Shown: positions 20,145-30,785 of the stretch, in pieces | How positions within the stretch are numbered: position 1 is the stretch's first letter | How the letters are laid out: the number at the start of each line of letters is the position of its first letter | Origin: Phytopythium helicoides | Lineage: Eukaryota; Oomycota; Peronosporomycetes; Pythiales; Pythiaceae | DNA: 64,000 bases | Assembly (NCBI GenBank): GCA_024867545.1 | Contig: JANFNE010000007.1 | Coordinates: 62,001 to 126,000, forward strand | Direction of reading: 5' to 3' | Notes under the pieces: generated by a model | What the model saw: the letters and a program-made list of their open reading frames with translations, nothing else | Told to the model about the DNA's origin: nothing | Databases searched by the model: none | Translations under genes and position numbers: made by a program

Positions 20145-22847
20145 ATGCTGTCCATCTTCAAGGGGAAGCACGCCGCGGACGGCTCCGCAAGTGCAGCAAA
20201 GCCTAATGCTGGCGAAATCCTGACGCCTAGAACGCCGCTGCTGCTACGTGGTCACACGATGGAGTGCTTAGCTGCCGCAGATGGCCAACGCCGCGGTTCA
20301 GGGATTTCTCACAGTGCAGCGGCTGCTATTGCTACCTTCGGCAATCCTGGTCAAACCGAAGTAACTACGGCAAGCACAGAGAGCGTTCGTCGAAATTCAA
20401 GTATCCGCATGCCAGTCTTCAACATGAACAACGTCCTGGCAGCTGGAGACGACGAGCTCGACGGGTTGATCACTAATCGGAGCGCTACCACCCACGTGAC
20501 CACATCACGCCTGACTCGCCGAGATTCGTCGACAGCCCCAGATTCTAATGATACGGTAGCAGCAGCTCTAGCCTTAGTCGTGACTCCACGATCTCGAGCG
20601 CCACTTGTACTCCAGGCAGCAGTCGCACTATGGCGCCTTCGAGACGAAGCAAGAGGTTTTCGCAAGTGGAAGGACGTACTGGCAGAGCCACATGATTTGC
20701 GCGCAAATCTCCCAGAGCTTCCACCAGGGGTGACTATGGCTGATGAAGCTCGACGGCTGTTGGTTGCAGCTGAAACAAAGCGTCAGGTTGCTCATGCTCG
20801 TCATAGCAGCAATTCAGTTTTAAAGGAGCAACCTGCCGTCTTCTCACGTGCTGAGTCCAATTTGCTCGTGGTGTGGGCACGAGAGGCACATGCGAAGAGC
20901 TTCCGAGACGTTGACGATCTCACACTTCGCGAAGTTGTGCGTTTCTTGCATCTCAAGCAGTACCAAGATGGCGAACCGCTTTTCTTTGAAGGTGATCCCG
21001 GTGATATGTTCTATTTACTACTAGAGGGTACTGTTGCTGTCTACAGCGGCGCGACAGCCGCCATCAAAAATCGCAATCGATCAGCAGCTTCTCAGAGCGT
21101 CAAGCAACTCACCGCGGATGATTTGTTGACTCTTGGTCGGCGAGTTTTCACCTATCGCACTGGTGAGAGCTTCGGTGAAACTGCCATGTTCACGAAAGAC
21201 GCGGGACGCACAGCCTCTGCTGTTGCTGCTGAACCTTGCGAGGCTCTCGAACTTGCTAAAGACGTGTATTTGCGGACCCTCAAGAAATTCCATAGGCAGT
21301 ACTATGAGCGCGCACGGCGTTTACACTTCGCACAGCGTGTCCATCTCTTTCGCGAGTGGCCACGGCCACGCGTGTCAGCAGTAGCAGAAGCTCTTGAGCT
21401 GAAGAAGCTCAGTTTCGGCGATCGCTTACTTGTTGAAGGCAACGTAGCTCCAAGCGCATGTTTTCTCGTACTGAGTGGTGCTCTCAAGCTGATAACTCAG
21501 ATCACTGGCGATGAATTGAGTGATGGAGCTGGGAATGAAGAGAACGGGGCGGAAAGCAATTCATCACGATTAACGCAGCGACGGCGACCACCCGAAGCCA
21601 GTGAAATAAACAGCATAGGAACAATTTCTGCTCAAGGCGATTCCCCTCTTGGGTCTAGCATAAACAAGCACGCGAGACGAACTCGCCGTGAGGGTTACGG
21701 CGTCACAATCGTGCTCCATGTTGCACATCCTGGGGAAATACTCGCCATCGAGTCAATATTGCGTCCAGGATGGAAAGCCACATACTCAGTTGTCGCGGAC
21801 ACTGCTGATGTCGAAGTCTATGCTCTCGCTGAGAGTGATGCCCGCAATGTTCTGGGGGGCCCGGGCTCGGTTGTGTATCAGCAACTAAAGCAAATGGATG
21901 ATACTGCTGCTAAGCAGCGAAGGTCCCGAATTGAAGCCGCTAGAAGAGCACTTCAGGACCAAGAGCGCAAACGACAACTCCCGTTGGTGGGTGCGCTACC
22001 GGAAGAAGGAGGATTTTGTGATGCAAAGCTACTGATGGGTGACCAGTTTGATCCTTTCGCTTCTGCTGCTAGTCTCCGAGCAGGAACTGTTGCCCCAGTC
22101 ACTACCGATCGAAACTGTTGCGGCGGAGCACTCGACATATATCTCGCACTTGGATACAAGAAAGCTTTTATCCGCTTCAGTGTCATTTGGATCGACGCTA
22201 TCACCTGCACCTTCTTCCAGGTGGTCTCCCCACCCTCCGCCATCGGATGAGCGAGTAGACCCGGATGTGAGTACTGTGGCACCACCCTCGGATGTTGTCG
22301 ACTTGTGTAAAGAATTTTGTCTTTGCCAACTCGGACACTCTCGCAGAAGATTACGTCGAGCGGTTGCAGATGCAATATCCACTTCAGCCACCGCGGCAAC
22401 CCACGAAATTTCTGCTGAGCACATGCCCTAGTCCAACTACTGGCGAGTCGGTATGTCCCACCACTGACTGCTCGAAGTCCCAACAACAACAGCAACAGTC
22501 ATCACAGGAGACAACGGTCGACGCAACAGTCACAGCAGCAGCTTCTTGGACATCACATGAGGCGACTGTATGAGACCAAGATGCACTGGGATGCCACGCG
22601 AAAGAGCTTTGTACTCGTGCCACCGCCGTTGCCAAATCCTCCCGTTTCGAAAAGCGAGGGTAATTGTGCTTCGCCAGTTGCATCTCTACCTCCGTCGACG
22701 GCGAGAACGAGTGCCGAACTGGCTCGACTACAGAGATCAGCACAGGAAACAGCTCGCCGGTTACTGGATGATCGAAGCCGCAAGCAAACGGAAAAACGCG
22801 TGCCGAGTCGAGATATGACGACATCATCGTTCGTCCACTTCTTCTGA
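20145..22847 (+). CDS. Protein with two cyclic-nucleotide-binding domains
   Basis: The main exon 20145-21986 encodes a Ser-rich disordered N-terminus and two cNMP-binding folds. The first (~285-410) shows FFEGDPGDMFYLLLEGTVAV and the phosphate-binding-cassette-like GESFGETAMFTKDAGRTASA. The second (~430-590) shows LLVEGNVAPSACFLVLSGAL and is split by a Ser/Arg-rich insert. No kinase or channel segment is present, so it may be a regulatory subunit or sensor. The main frame runs on to a stop at 22250, but plus-strand coding continues in other frames. My model uses introns 21987-22083 (GTGGGT, tentative), 22267-22369 (GTGAGT) and 22451-22535 (GTATGT), ending at 22847 (about 805 aa) with a helical, Arg/Glu-rich tail. 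The first of these introns is the weakest point. Confidence 0.75.
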
Positions 22848-23152
22848 GTTCAAAAGTAGTGTCTTGAAATTATGAAGTTGATACCACATTGCCCGTTTAC
22901 GCCTGCTTCCAACGGTCGACGTCCGGCTCTGCTTACAACGTCACCGCTCCCCGTGTGTGTCTGATTGTGTGTGCTTGCTACATCTATCTACCGACTATCG
23001 ACTTACTGCTTACTGCTTGATTCTTTTTATCGCACAAGGGATACTTTAGAACACTCCAACGAGCATGTAGCACCTCATGACCGTCCCTCGACATTGTTGG
23101 ACTCTATTCGCCATTGCCTCGGTGGAATGGTGCTGCTCAGCGACATCAACAA
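22848..23152. other. Convergent intergenic region
   Basis: 305 nt between the ends of two convergent genes; AT-richer, no gene or repeat seen. Confidence 0.4.
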
Positions 23153-24730
23153 TCAGGGCTTGGGCTGAGTGTCGGGGGCGATGGGCTTGAACGTGGCTGC
23201 ATTGGTTCCCGCGGTAGTTGGTGCTGGCTTCAGAGCCTTGGGAGCAATTGAAATCGTGCCGGGAGATGTTGTTGCCTGCGCCATCATGCCCGACGAATGC
23301 GCTGGAGTCGAGAAGTTCCCAAACGTGCCGCCGATGGGGAAACAGTTGTTGCCCTAGTGCGTTGAGAAGCCGTCAGTGTCTTCAACTGCTTTAGTAAAGC
23401 CACTCTTGCGTTTGACGTACCGGAGCACACTGGACGTGCATCGGGTGAGTGTGTGCTGATGCTGGAATGGCGGCACTCGATACGTTGCTTGCCACATTCA
23501 ACTGTTGTAGCTGGTGCGAGGAGCCCACATGCTGCATCTGGTGCTGTGGTTGCCCGCCGTGTGTCATTGCAACTGCATTGGCGGCAGCAACCGAGCCGAG
23601 GTGCGAGTACTGGAGACACGTTGCAAGCTTGCTGACCTCCTGTTGTAGCCGGTCGCGGTCGCGTCGCATCTCCTCGCGCTCACGCTTCAACGCCTTGATG
23701 GCCGACACGGCCTCTTGCAGGATCGCGCTCTTCCGGACACGGTTGGATAGCCCAAGCAGATCCACAAGTTCATCGAACTGATCGGTATCCAAATGCGTTA
23801 GAGATGCCAAATGACATGGGTTCGGTGGAAAGAACACAGGCGCACCTTGACGTTCACCTCTTGTCGGCGCATCTTTTCGCGTGATTTTTTCCGGTATCCG
23901 CGATCCTCCTCCTGACCGCCCATGGCCGAGCTGCTACTGCTAAAGCGTGGAAAACTTTAGTATCCAGGGCATACGCACGCACGCTAGTCGCGCGCTCAAG
24001 GTGTTACTTACCGCCTGAGCAGGTTGGCACTCAAGTCCGGCAAATCTTTGGGGTCGGCAGAATCCAAGCTCATAATGTTCTGACACTGAGGGCTGGGCTG
24101 AACGGCTCCTGGCGCCTTGTACGGCCCGCTAAGCGGACGCCAAACACACGGTCAGCCTTTCACGTCAATGCATCTCCACCAAAAGCTGCGACAGCTTTAC
24201 CCGAACGGTAGCGATCCCTTGCCCGTCATGAGCGCCGACTTGCGCAGCGCGTCGAGGCTGAAGTTGTTGAGGTCCATGGCCTCGTCGGCCGAGTGGTCCG
24301 ACATGGAGACGTCTCCTCCACCAGCCTTCCCCATCGCGGCGGCGTGTGCGGCCACAGCTGCGGCTGGTCCTCCGGCGGCCGCGATGGATTGGAACAGAGC
24401 AGCAAAGTCCTTGCGGGGCGATCCGTAGCTCGGAGCGGGTCCCGCTCCGCCCTGGCGCAGCATCTCGGTGATGCTAGCGAGCGGCGGCGACGTGAGCTGC
24501 GAGAGCCCGCTGCTGCTGCTGGCCGTGCTGCTGGTGGACGTGCGGCTGCCGAGCGCGTCGGTGAGCTTGGCGTCGGCCGCCGCATTGGGCGCCTGCTGCT
24601 TGTCCTCGTCCGCGTAGCCGAGGCCGAGGCCCTTCCAGCTATCGCCCAGGTCCGTCTGGAGAAAGTACTCGCCCAGGTCCTCGATCTGCAGGCTCGACAT
24701 CTCCTCATCGAAGTCCATCTTGCTGTCCAT
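23153..24730 (-). CDS. bHLH transcription factor
   Basis: Five exons, 24730-24201, 24128-24012, 23939-23846, 23777-23421 and 23353-23153, all in phase, 432 aa. The long N-terminus begins MDSKMDFDEEMSSLQIEDLG and is rich in acidic and Ala/Ser stretches, like an activation region. The DNA-binding part spans exons 3-4: basic region YRKKSREKMRRQEVN, then FDELVDLLGL, a short loop and RKSAILQEAVSAIKALKRER, followed by a leucine/arginine heptad helix (EEMRRDRDRLQQEVSKLATCL) for dimerisation. The basic region has Arg at several contact points but not the classical H-E-R triplet, so E-box preference is uncertain. The C-terminus is Gln/His/Ser-rich. Oomycetes have few such bHLH-ZIP proteins; targets are unknown. 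Confidence 0.85.
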
Positions 24731-25300
24731 GGCGTCGCTAGCGGTCGACAGGCCTGCGGGCGGTTGAATTGACAGTAAGCGCAGCGAGAGAGGAGCGCCA
24801 CACGTCACGGAGCCATCCACCGGCGCGCGCGCAGATACGTAAAGTGCGCGATGACCGCCGAACGGCTGTGGCACTGGGAGGCAGGTTGACGGACCCTGAA
24901 GCGGCAACCGGCGGAAGGCGCTCTAAGTCGACGAATTTTAGGCGATGGGCCCGTAAGTCGACGGTAATTTGACTAATTCGGCTCGTCTCCCGGCGCGAGA
25001 CGCAGGGTGAGTTGGGGGATGGCGAACTCGATCCAAAAGATATTTCTATGGTTAGCCATCGAAAGTGGCGGTTCAACAGCTAAGTCGACAATGATACGCT
25101 TGAAGCGGGGAAGGGCTGACTACCATTTGGATGGACCCGATTGGTAGATAGAGAATAAGTTGCTCGTTAAGGGTCAAAAGGCGCGTGGAGTCGGCCAATA
25201 AACACCGCTGGCGCCGCCCCACAAAGTCGACGCCGTCGTACCGTACCAAATATAGCGCTTTGTATATTATGGAATCGGCGGAAGCGCTTGGCTGAAGGTG
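24731..25300. promoter_or_regulatory. Divergent promoter bHLH / PC4 with repeated AAGTCGAC
   Basis: 570 nt between divergent genes. AAGTCGAC occurs four times: TAAGTCGAC at 24924, 24954 and 25081, and AAAGTCGAC at 25223. Four copies of an 8-mer with a palindromic core in 310 bp is far more than expected by chance, so it is a candidate binding site serving one or both genes. Confidence 0.5.
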
Positions 25301-26132
25301 ATGATCAAAAAATACTATGCCAGAATGCAGCAGCAGCAGCGGAAGCGCGCGGCACCGGACGCCAAGCCGCAGGCGGCGCCCAAGCGCCTGAAGGGCCAGG
25401 GAGATGACGACGACTGCGTGTCGCTGGCCTCGCTGCTGCGCTCGCGGCCCCAGCACAAGGCTAGCGAACCCCCGGCTCAGCAAAAGGAGAAGGTGCAGCG
25501 CAAGGGAAGCGAGCAGGGCGAGGTGGTGTTCGAGCTGGCGGCCAAGCGCCGCGTGACGGTGCGCAGGTGGAAGAGCATGAAGCTCGTGGACGTGCGCGAG
25601 TTCTACGACGACCACGGCACGGCCAAGCCCGGAAAGAAGGGTGCGGCCGCGGAGCTTGAGCTGTGGCGAGAGGAGGATGCTGATGGCCAGAGGGCGGCGG
25701 TGTGTAACGCAGGCATCTCGCTGTCGCTGGGCCAGTGGACTGCGCTGAAGAAAGTGCTGCCGGACGTTTCCGAGGCGATTGAGCTGGTCGAGGACGATCG
25801 AGTGGGCGACAGCGAAGCCGTCGCCAAACTAACTGAGCCGATGGTTGGCGCTACGGCAGGAGATGATCGGTCGATTGCTTTCGAGGTGCGTTATTGTTGA
25901 CAATGCAGAGACCGTCGGAAGACGCTGCTGACGAGTATGGCTGCAGCTCTCGGCAAAGCGGCGGGTCACTGTCCGCACCTTCCGCAATGCGGTGCTCATC
26001 GACATCCGCGAGTACTACGAAAAAGATGGCAAGATGCTGCCGGGCAACAAAGGCATCTCGCTGTCAAAGACTCAGTGGATCGCGCTACAAGAGCTCGAGT
26101 CCGACATTACCGAGGCGATCAACCAGCTTTGA
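25301..26132 (+). CDS. PC4/SUB1 transcriptional coactivator with two PC4 domains
   Basis: Two exons, 25301-25885 and 25947-26132, phase 0, 256 aa. The start is the ATG at 25301 (an alternative ATG lies at 25325). After a Gln/Lys/Arg-rich N-terminus comes a first PC4-like domain (FELAAKRRVTVRRWKSMKLV, DVREFYDD, ISLSLGQWTALKKVLPDV). It is interrupted by a ~30-residue Ala/Glu/Asp insert between the KPGKKG turn and the helix. Exon 2 encodes a second, canonical domain (LSAKRRVTVRTFRNAVLIDI, REYYEKDGKMLPGNKGISLS, QWIALQELESDI). PC4 binds single-stranded and melted DNA and assists RNA polymerase II initiation and repair. Two domains in one chain would mimic the usual PC4 dimer. Confidence 0.9.
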
Positions 26133-26331
26133 CGTCTGCTAGGAGGTAGCATTTATTCTATCTAATCAGCGCTCAACAGGACAGTTTTGACCGCACATGT
26201 GATCCCTCAAAAAAAGTTTTCACTGTCTACAAGCGGGGGATACAAATGTTTATCGATTATCCTGTAGTACTGAACTTCAACTGAAACGGAGGCGCTTCAC
26301 GCCTGCTCCTGCATTGGGAAAGGAACGGCAA
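26133..26331. other. Convergent intergenic gap
   Basis: 199 nt between the PC4 and MADS gene ends; AT-rich, containing the 3' ends of both. Confidence 0.4.
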
Positions 26332-27933
26332 TCATACGGCCACTCGCTGCCGTTTCTGGGGGCTATTGGACGCGGATCCAGCAGCAGAAGCTGCTTCGCG
26401 GTCAGAGTCTTCGGGCAGTGACCGCTTTTCGGTCTCGCCACTTGATCGCCGCGACTCCGTCGGGGTGTCAACTGGGGTGGGCGTGGAATTAGCAGCGGTA
26501 GATGATGCTGGAGAGCTAGTTGACTTTTCCTTTTCGATGGTCAGCGATTCGGTGCGGGCAGCCATGTCGACGTCTTCATCAGCAGTTGACTTCGAAGAAT
26601 CAACATTGGACTTGTCGGGGCTGTTCTGCTCGCTTTCCTTCGACGAATCACTCCTAGTCGCACTCGCCTTGCTTTCTTGGGTTGCGAATGACTCGAGACC
26701 GGGCTTCACATCCACGGGTTCGCCCTTCGGAGCGTTGGATCCAGCTTCAACAGGAGACGATGGTCGTGGGGCGTCAGATGATTTGACTGGCGACGACTCG
26801 TTGGGTGAGGATCCAGGTCCGTAGTACGACTTCATTTGGGAGCTCGGTGGCAGCATGTTGCCGATGTTGTTGCTGCCGCCAAAGTCCGACGGCATCAAGT
26901 TCAGTCCAATACCGCCGTTCTTGTCGTGGTCCGGAGGTGGCAGGCCACTTCCGAGCAAGTGATGACCAAAAAGTGCAGCATTTTGCGGGCTGAAATCGTG
27001 CAGGAGCATTGAGGCTGTAGGTAGAAGAAGAATTGGAGTTAGTTACTCATGGATGCTTGCCAGACAACAGAAGGGAGAACGCACTAGTTGGGGACGGGAG
27101 AATGCCTGAGAGATTCGGCGGGCTCGGTAAAGCAGCGAGGAGGTGTGGAGGCATACCACCCATCATTCCCATCTGCACAAGCAAGAAGTTGTCAGCATTC
27201 TGCATCATGGCTATGACATCACCGACGCAATCGGCTTACGCTATGCTGGTAGAGGGGCAGTGACGGCGGGATATAGGAAAGCTGCTCCTTCTTGAGCAGC
27301 TGCTGAAAGCCTCTGTGCATGCGCTTCTTCTGCGACGCTGGGCGGTCGCCTCCAGCCCCGAGCATGTACTGGTCTGGGTCGTTGGTGAGTCCTAGCGCAG
27401 CTCCAGCTGCCATGCCTCCGTGAAGCATGCGGTCGCCAGGGTAGGTGGGTGGAATTCCATTGGCCGCCTGAGCAGCCGCCGCCTGCGCACTGAAGGACGC
27501 ATTGGCATTGTTGGCACTCGCGTTGGCGGCGGCCGAGGCGTTGGCAGCCGCAGCCGTCGCGGGCTCCTTGGGTTGCGGGGGCTTCTTCTTCTCTCCAAAC
27601 ATGATCTCGTACTGCGAGGAAGGTCAAGCACCAAGGTCAGCATCATCATCATCAGCAAGACCAGTAGTTAGCAATGCGACGCACGTCGTTGTTGTCCTTG
27701 GCCTCGAAGGGCTCGCCATACTCGGTGTACTTGAGCAGGATCTGGTCGACGCTGGTGCTCGAGTACTGGTACAGCTTGTCGTTCGAGTCGAAGACGATGA
27801 GCGCGATCTCGCAGTCGCAGAGCTTGGACAGCTCCATGGCCTTCTTGAAGATGCCGTTCTTGCGCTTGGCGAACGTCACCTGCCGGTTGCGGTCGTCCTC
27901 GATGCGCTGGATCTTGATCTTCTTGCGGCCCAT
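26332..27933 (-). CDS. MEF2-type MADS-box transcription factor
   Basis: Four exons, 27933-27685, 27611-27240, 27172-27085 and 27014-26332, phases consistent, 463 aa. Exon 1 is the whole MADS domain ([50 protein letters not shown]) followed by a MEF2-like extension ([13 protein letters not shown]). The Lys/Arg pattern and LLKYTEY place it with MEF2 (type II) rather than SRF. Exons 2-4 encode a long low-complexity activation region: Ala/Asn/Gln-rich, then Met/Gly/Pro-rich, then Ser/Pro/Glu-rich, ending in PQKRQRVAV. Oomycete genomes usually have a single MADS gene, tied to sporulation in Phytophthora; extending that role to this gene is inference. Confidence 0.9.
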
Positions 27934-28458
27934 GCTTGCTCAACCTGTCGCGCTCGCTGTCAGTCGGCATATCCGCCCGCGATCCGTCCGGCCCCCACGC
28001 AGAACGCACCAGTTCCAGTTGACGCTCCGTATAAATAGGAGGCGAGAAGAGCGCTGCGAGCCTCGGTCTGGATGCGCCGCGGCTATTTTTACAGTGCGCT
28101 GTCGAGAGCGGCGAGCGGCGGCGCCGGCGCCTGGACGCGCCGCGTGAAAGGCCGCCGCAGCCGAAAATGGGGCGTTAAATTTATCCGTTTCTCGCCAGGC
28201 GGCGCTTGGCGGCGTGGGTTTCGAGCTGGAGATCTGCGGAAGCGGCGGCGGCTCTTGAGCGAGGCTTTCTGCGCTGGAAGGAGCGGAAACGGACGCCTCC
28301 AAGGTCCGTTGTGCGCCAACGGACCCTGGAGGAGGGAGTGAAGAACGGAGCGGCCAACCGACACCTGACATGGATCCGTTTCAGTCATGCGATCTTGAAA
28401 AGACGCGAAGATGGTGTATTGTGGGGGCATCTCATCCAAAATGGTGGTTGATGAAAGA
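27934..28458. promoter_or_regulatory. Promoter region of the MADS gene
   Basis: 525 nt between the MADS ATG and the 3' end of the membrane-protein gene. On the minus strand CTATTTATAC lies about 95 nt upstream of the MADS ATG and may be its TATA element. CTATTTTTAC at about 28083 and TTAAATTTAT at about 28176 also resemble the MEF2 site YTAWWWWTAR with one mismatch each. Confidence 0.4.
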
Positions 28459-30651
28459 TTAAGACAGGATCTTGAGGTTGAGGAAGAGCAGGTCGGTCCA
28501 TGAGAGCGTCTGCGGGTACACGAGCCGCGCGCGCTGCTGCACGGTCGTGTCGCTGACCTCGTAGACGTAGATGTTGGCGAAGCGCCAGCGCAGCAGCTTC
28601 ATGAGCACAATGTACCAGTAGTCCTCGGTCTGCACCAGGAACTTTTGGTTTGCGATCACGAACCCGTTGCTGTAGATGCCGTCCGCTGTCGCGTACTTGA
28701 CGCCCTTGATAAACACGCACGTCTCGTAGTCCGCAAGCATCCCGAAGCGGTTTTGCATCTCAGCTCCAGTGGCGAGTTCAAACATGGTAAAGTTGGAGCG
28801 TTTCGCGAGTAGCTGTTCGCTAGTCTCCGATGTGGCCGTGCCGCCGGTCAGGCGCGAGCGCAGAACATGGAGCTTTTCAGGGAAGAAGCGAGCGAAAACC
28901 TTGCGGCCGATGATGTACACGACCACTAAAAGCAGCATGAAAAACACCGGGCATAACACCTGCGCGAGGAATTTCTTCGTGATGCCGGAGAGCGCGCGGG
29001 TCGAGAGCGATACCATCGGAGAGATCTCGCCTTGGAACGGATTGCTTGTCAAGTAGCCGTACAAATATTGCACATAGGCTGTCGCCTTGATTTCAGCTTC
29101 CATTGCCGGAGAAAGCTTACGAATCGCCTCGCGGTTTTCGTATCCGATCACAAAGGAAAAAATCACGACAAGCGGATCAACTCGCTCTTTCAGAAGCATC
29201 CCAAGCCAGCTGCACAGTGTAATGTAGATGGCCAAAAGGTCTGCACGAACAATGCTCGGATAAATATGGATATGCTCGATACCCGCAGCATTGTTCGCGT
29301 CGTGGATGCAGAACTCCGAGATCGACCAAAACTCTTCGATGTACCAATACCACATGACCCAAATACCTTGGATGTTGAGGGTGTCCAGTGACGCCACAAA
29401 GGCATCTCCGATCCACAGTTTGCCTTGCTGTAGGTTCCGGAACGAGACTATAAGGAGGATCACCAGGTTCAGGAAAAGAAGAAGCGCCACAATCCCTTGA
29501 AGGGCGCGTACCCACGCCCACGTGTTGTACACCCTTACAGTATTGGAGTATTGAATCTCTGCCAATGCGTCCAGGGGGCGAGGGTACTGCGCCCACACGT
29601 GATTGTTTGTATTGGATTGGTCGTCCTCTGATGTCAGGTAAAATCCTGTCCGCGATGCCGTATAAATTGTCTTCTTGATCTCGCCTTTACTTTCCCATGG
29701 GAGAACTGTCAACTTCCAGAGTCCGTCGTCTCCGACCCCGTGCAGGATCGCTCTTCGAAGTTTGAACTTGGAGAATGGGTAGCCGAGTGACACGAGGAAA
29801 ATATGCTCTGCGTCTGGCGCACTCGTTCTTGTATCATTCACGATAACCATGTCAATGATGGCAGCAGGGCCCTTTTCAACTTGTGCTGGCAATGTGTATT
29901 GATTTGTCGATATCGTCAATGATAGAATGTGAACGTTGTCTGGTTCGCTTACGTTGCGCATCAAGTAAAAGAAGCGGCCGACGGAGCGATAGGCGGTCAG
30001 GATAAAGGGGCTTGAGCAGTCCACTACAGGCATGACCAACTCAAAGTTCTCAGGACTTAAGTACTTCAGCAGTCCTCCTCCATCTGATTGAAGGCTTGCC
30101 ACGACCGACCGAAGAAAGTCGTCGCCGTAAATAAGCTTCTGGTAGGTTTTTAGACTCGGGCACATGGTCGTCGAGATCCCAGTAGCGTTAATGTACAGAG
30201 TCCCATTTCTTGGCGAGGTGTCATTTCCAAAAGTCTCCGTCACTAGCAAGCTGTCACTCACCACCGACTCTCCGAGGTACGTTTTCATGTAGGTGAACGG
30301 ACTCGCTGTTGTGTCTTCCTCAACCTCACTCACGCCGGAAAGCAGTTGGAGCGAGACGTTCATGGAGCTGATGCAGTTGACCATGACCGCCACTGCACAC
30401 ACAAATATCGCCATCCGATGCAGCAGCTGCAGCACAGCGCCCACCGTCAGCTCGTTCTCCTGCGCCTGCGTCGTTTTCAGGATGCTCAGCTTCTTCCTGG
30501 CCGGCTGGCCCTTGTCCTTTTCGCCTGCATCTTCAGCCGCTCGCTGCCGCTTCCTCGCCGCCTCCGCGCGCTTCTTCTCAGAATCATCGATGACCGTGAA
30601 GCTCCCGGCGTCAATGTGGTCGCCCACTTTAGCTGCGCTCCACCGCCCCAT
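28459..30651 (-). CDS. Large polytopic membrane protein, function unknown
   Basis: Single exon, 730 aa from the ATG at 30651 (the frame opens earlier at a TTG). A basic cytosolic N-terminus (KKRAEAARKRQRAAE) is followed by a first helix (MAIFVCAVAVMVNCISSM) and an extended ~290-residue region with several N-x-S/T sites, probably luminal or extracellular. At least four further helices follow (ALQGIVALLLFLNLVILLIV, RADLLAIYITLCSWLGMLL, VVIFSFVIGY, VLCPVFFMLLLVVVYIIG), then a ~140-residue cytosolic tail. I recognise no catalytic or channel signature. Similar proteins are, to my knowledge, a multigene family in oomycetes without assigned function. It is divergent from the E2 gene, with 134 nt between start codons. 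Confidence 0.75.
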   Translation of the reverse strand: MGRWSAAKVGDHIDAGSFTVIDDSEKKRAEAARKRQRAAEDAGEKDKGQPARKKLSILKTTQAQENELTVGAVLQLLHRMAIFVCAVAVMVNCISSMNVSLQLLSGVSEVEEDTTASPFTYMKTYLGESVVSDSLLVTETFGNDTSPRNGTLYINATGISTTMCPSLKTYQKLIYGDDFLRSVVASLQSDGGGLLKYLSPENFELVMPVVDCSSPFILTAYRSVGRFFYLMRNVSEPDNVHILSLTISTNQYTLPAQVEKGPAAIIDMVIVNDTRTSAPDAEHIFLVSLGYPFSKFKLRRAILHGVGDDGLWKLTVLPWESKGEIKKTIYTASRTGFYLTSEDDQSNTNNHVWAQYPRPLDALAEIQYSNTVRVYNTWAWVRALQGIVALLLFLNLVILLIVSFRNLQQGKLWIGDAFVASLDTLNIQGIWVMWYWYIEEFWSISEFCIHDANNAAGIEHIHIYPSIVRADLLAIYITLCSWLGMLLKERVDPLVVIFSFVIGYENREAIRKLSPAMEAEIKATAYVQYLYGYLTSNPFQGEISPMVSLSTRALSGITKKFLAQVLCPVFFMLLLVVVYIIGRKVFARFFPEKLHVLRSRLTGGTATSETSEQLLAKRSNFTMFELATGAEMQNRFGMLADYETCVFIKGVKYATADGIYSNGFVIANQKFLVQTEDYWYIVLMKLLRWRFANIYVYEVSDTTVQQRARLVYPQTLSWTDLLFLNLKILS

Positions 30652-30785
30652 GGCGCCAATGCGATCATGAAGAGGCGCGGACAACCTCAAAACGTATGTC
30701 TGATACCATCCCGATCAGATCTGATATCCACCGAACCGCAGTGCACAGTCACATGAGAAGGTGACGCGTCCGCAGGTGGGAAGAG
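30652..30785. promoter_or_regulatory. Compact divergent promoter
   Basis: 134 nt between the ATGs of the membrane protein (minus) and the UBE2J-type E2 (plus). No TATA box evident; contains overlapping GATC-rich sequence. Confidence 0.4.
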
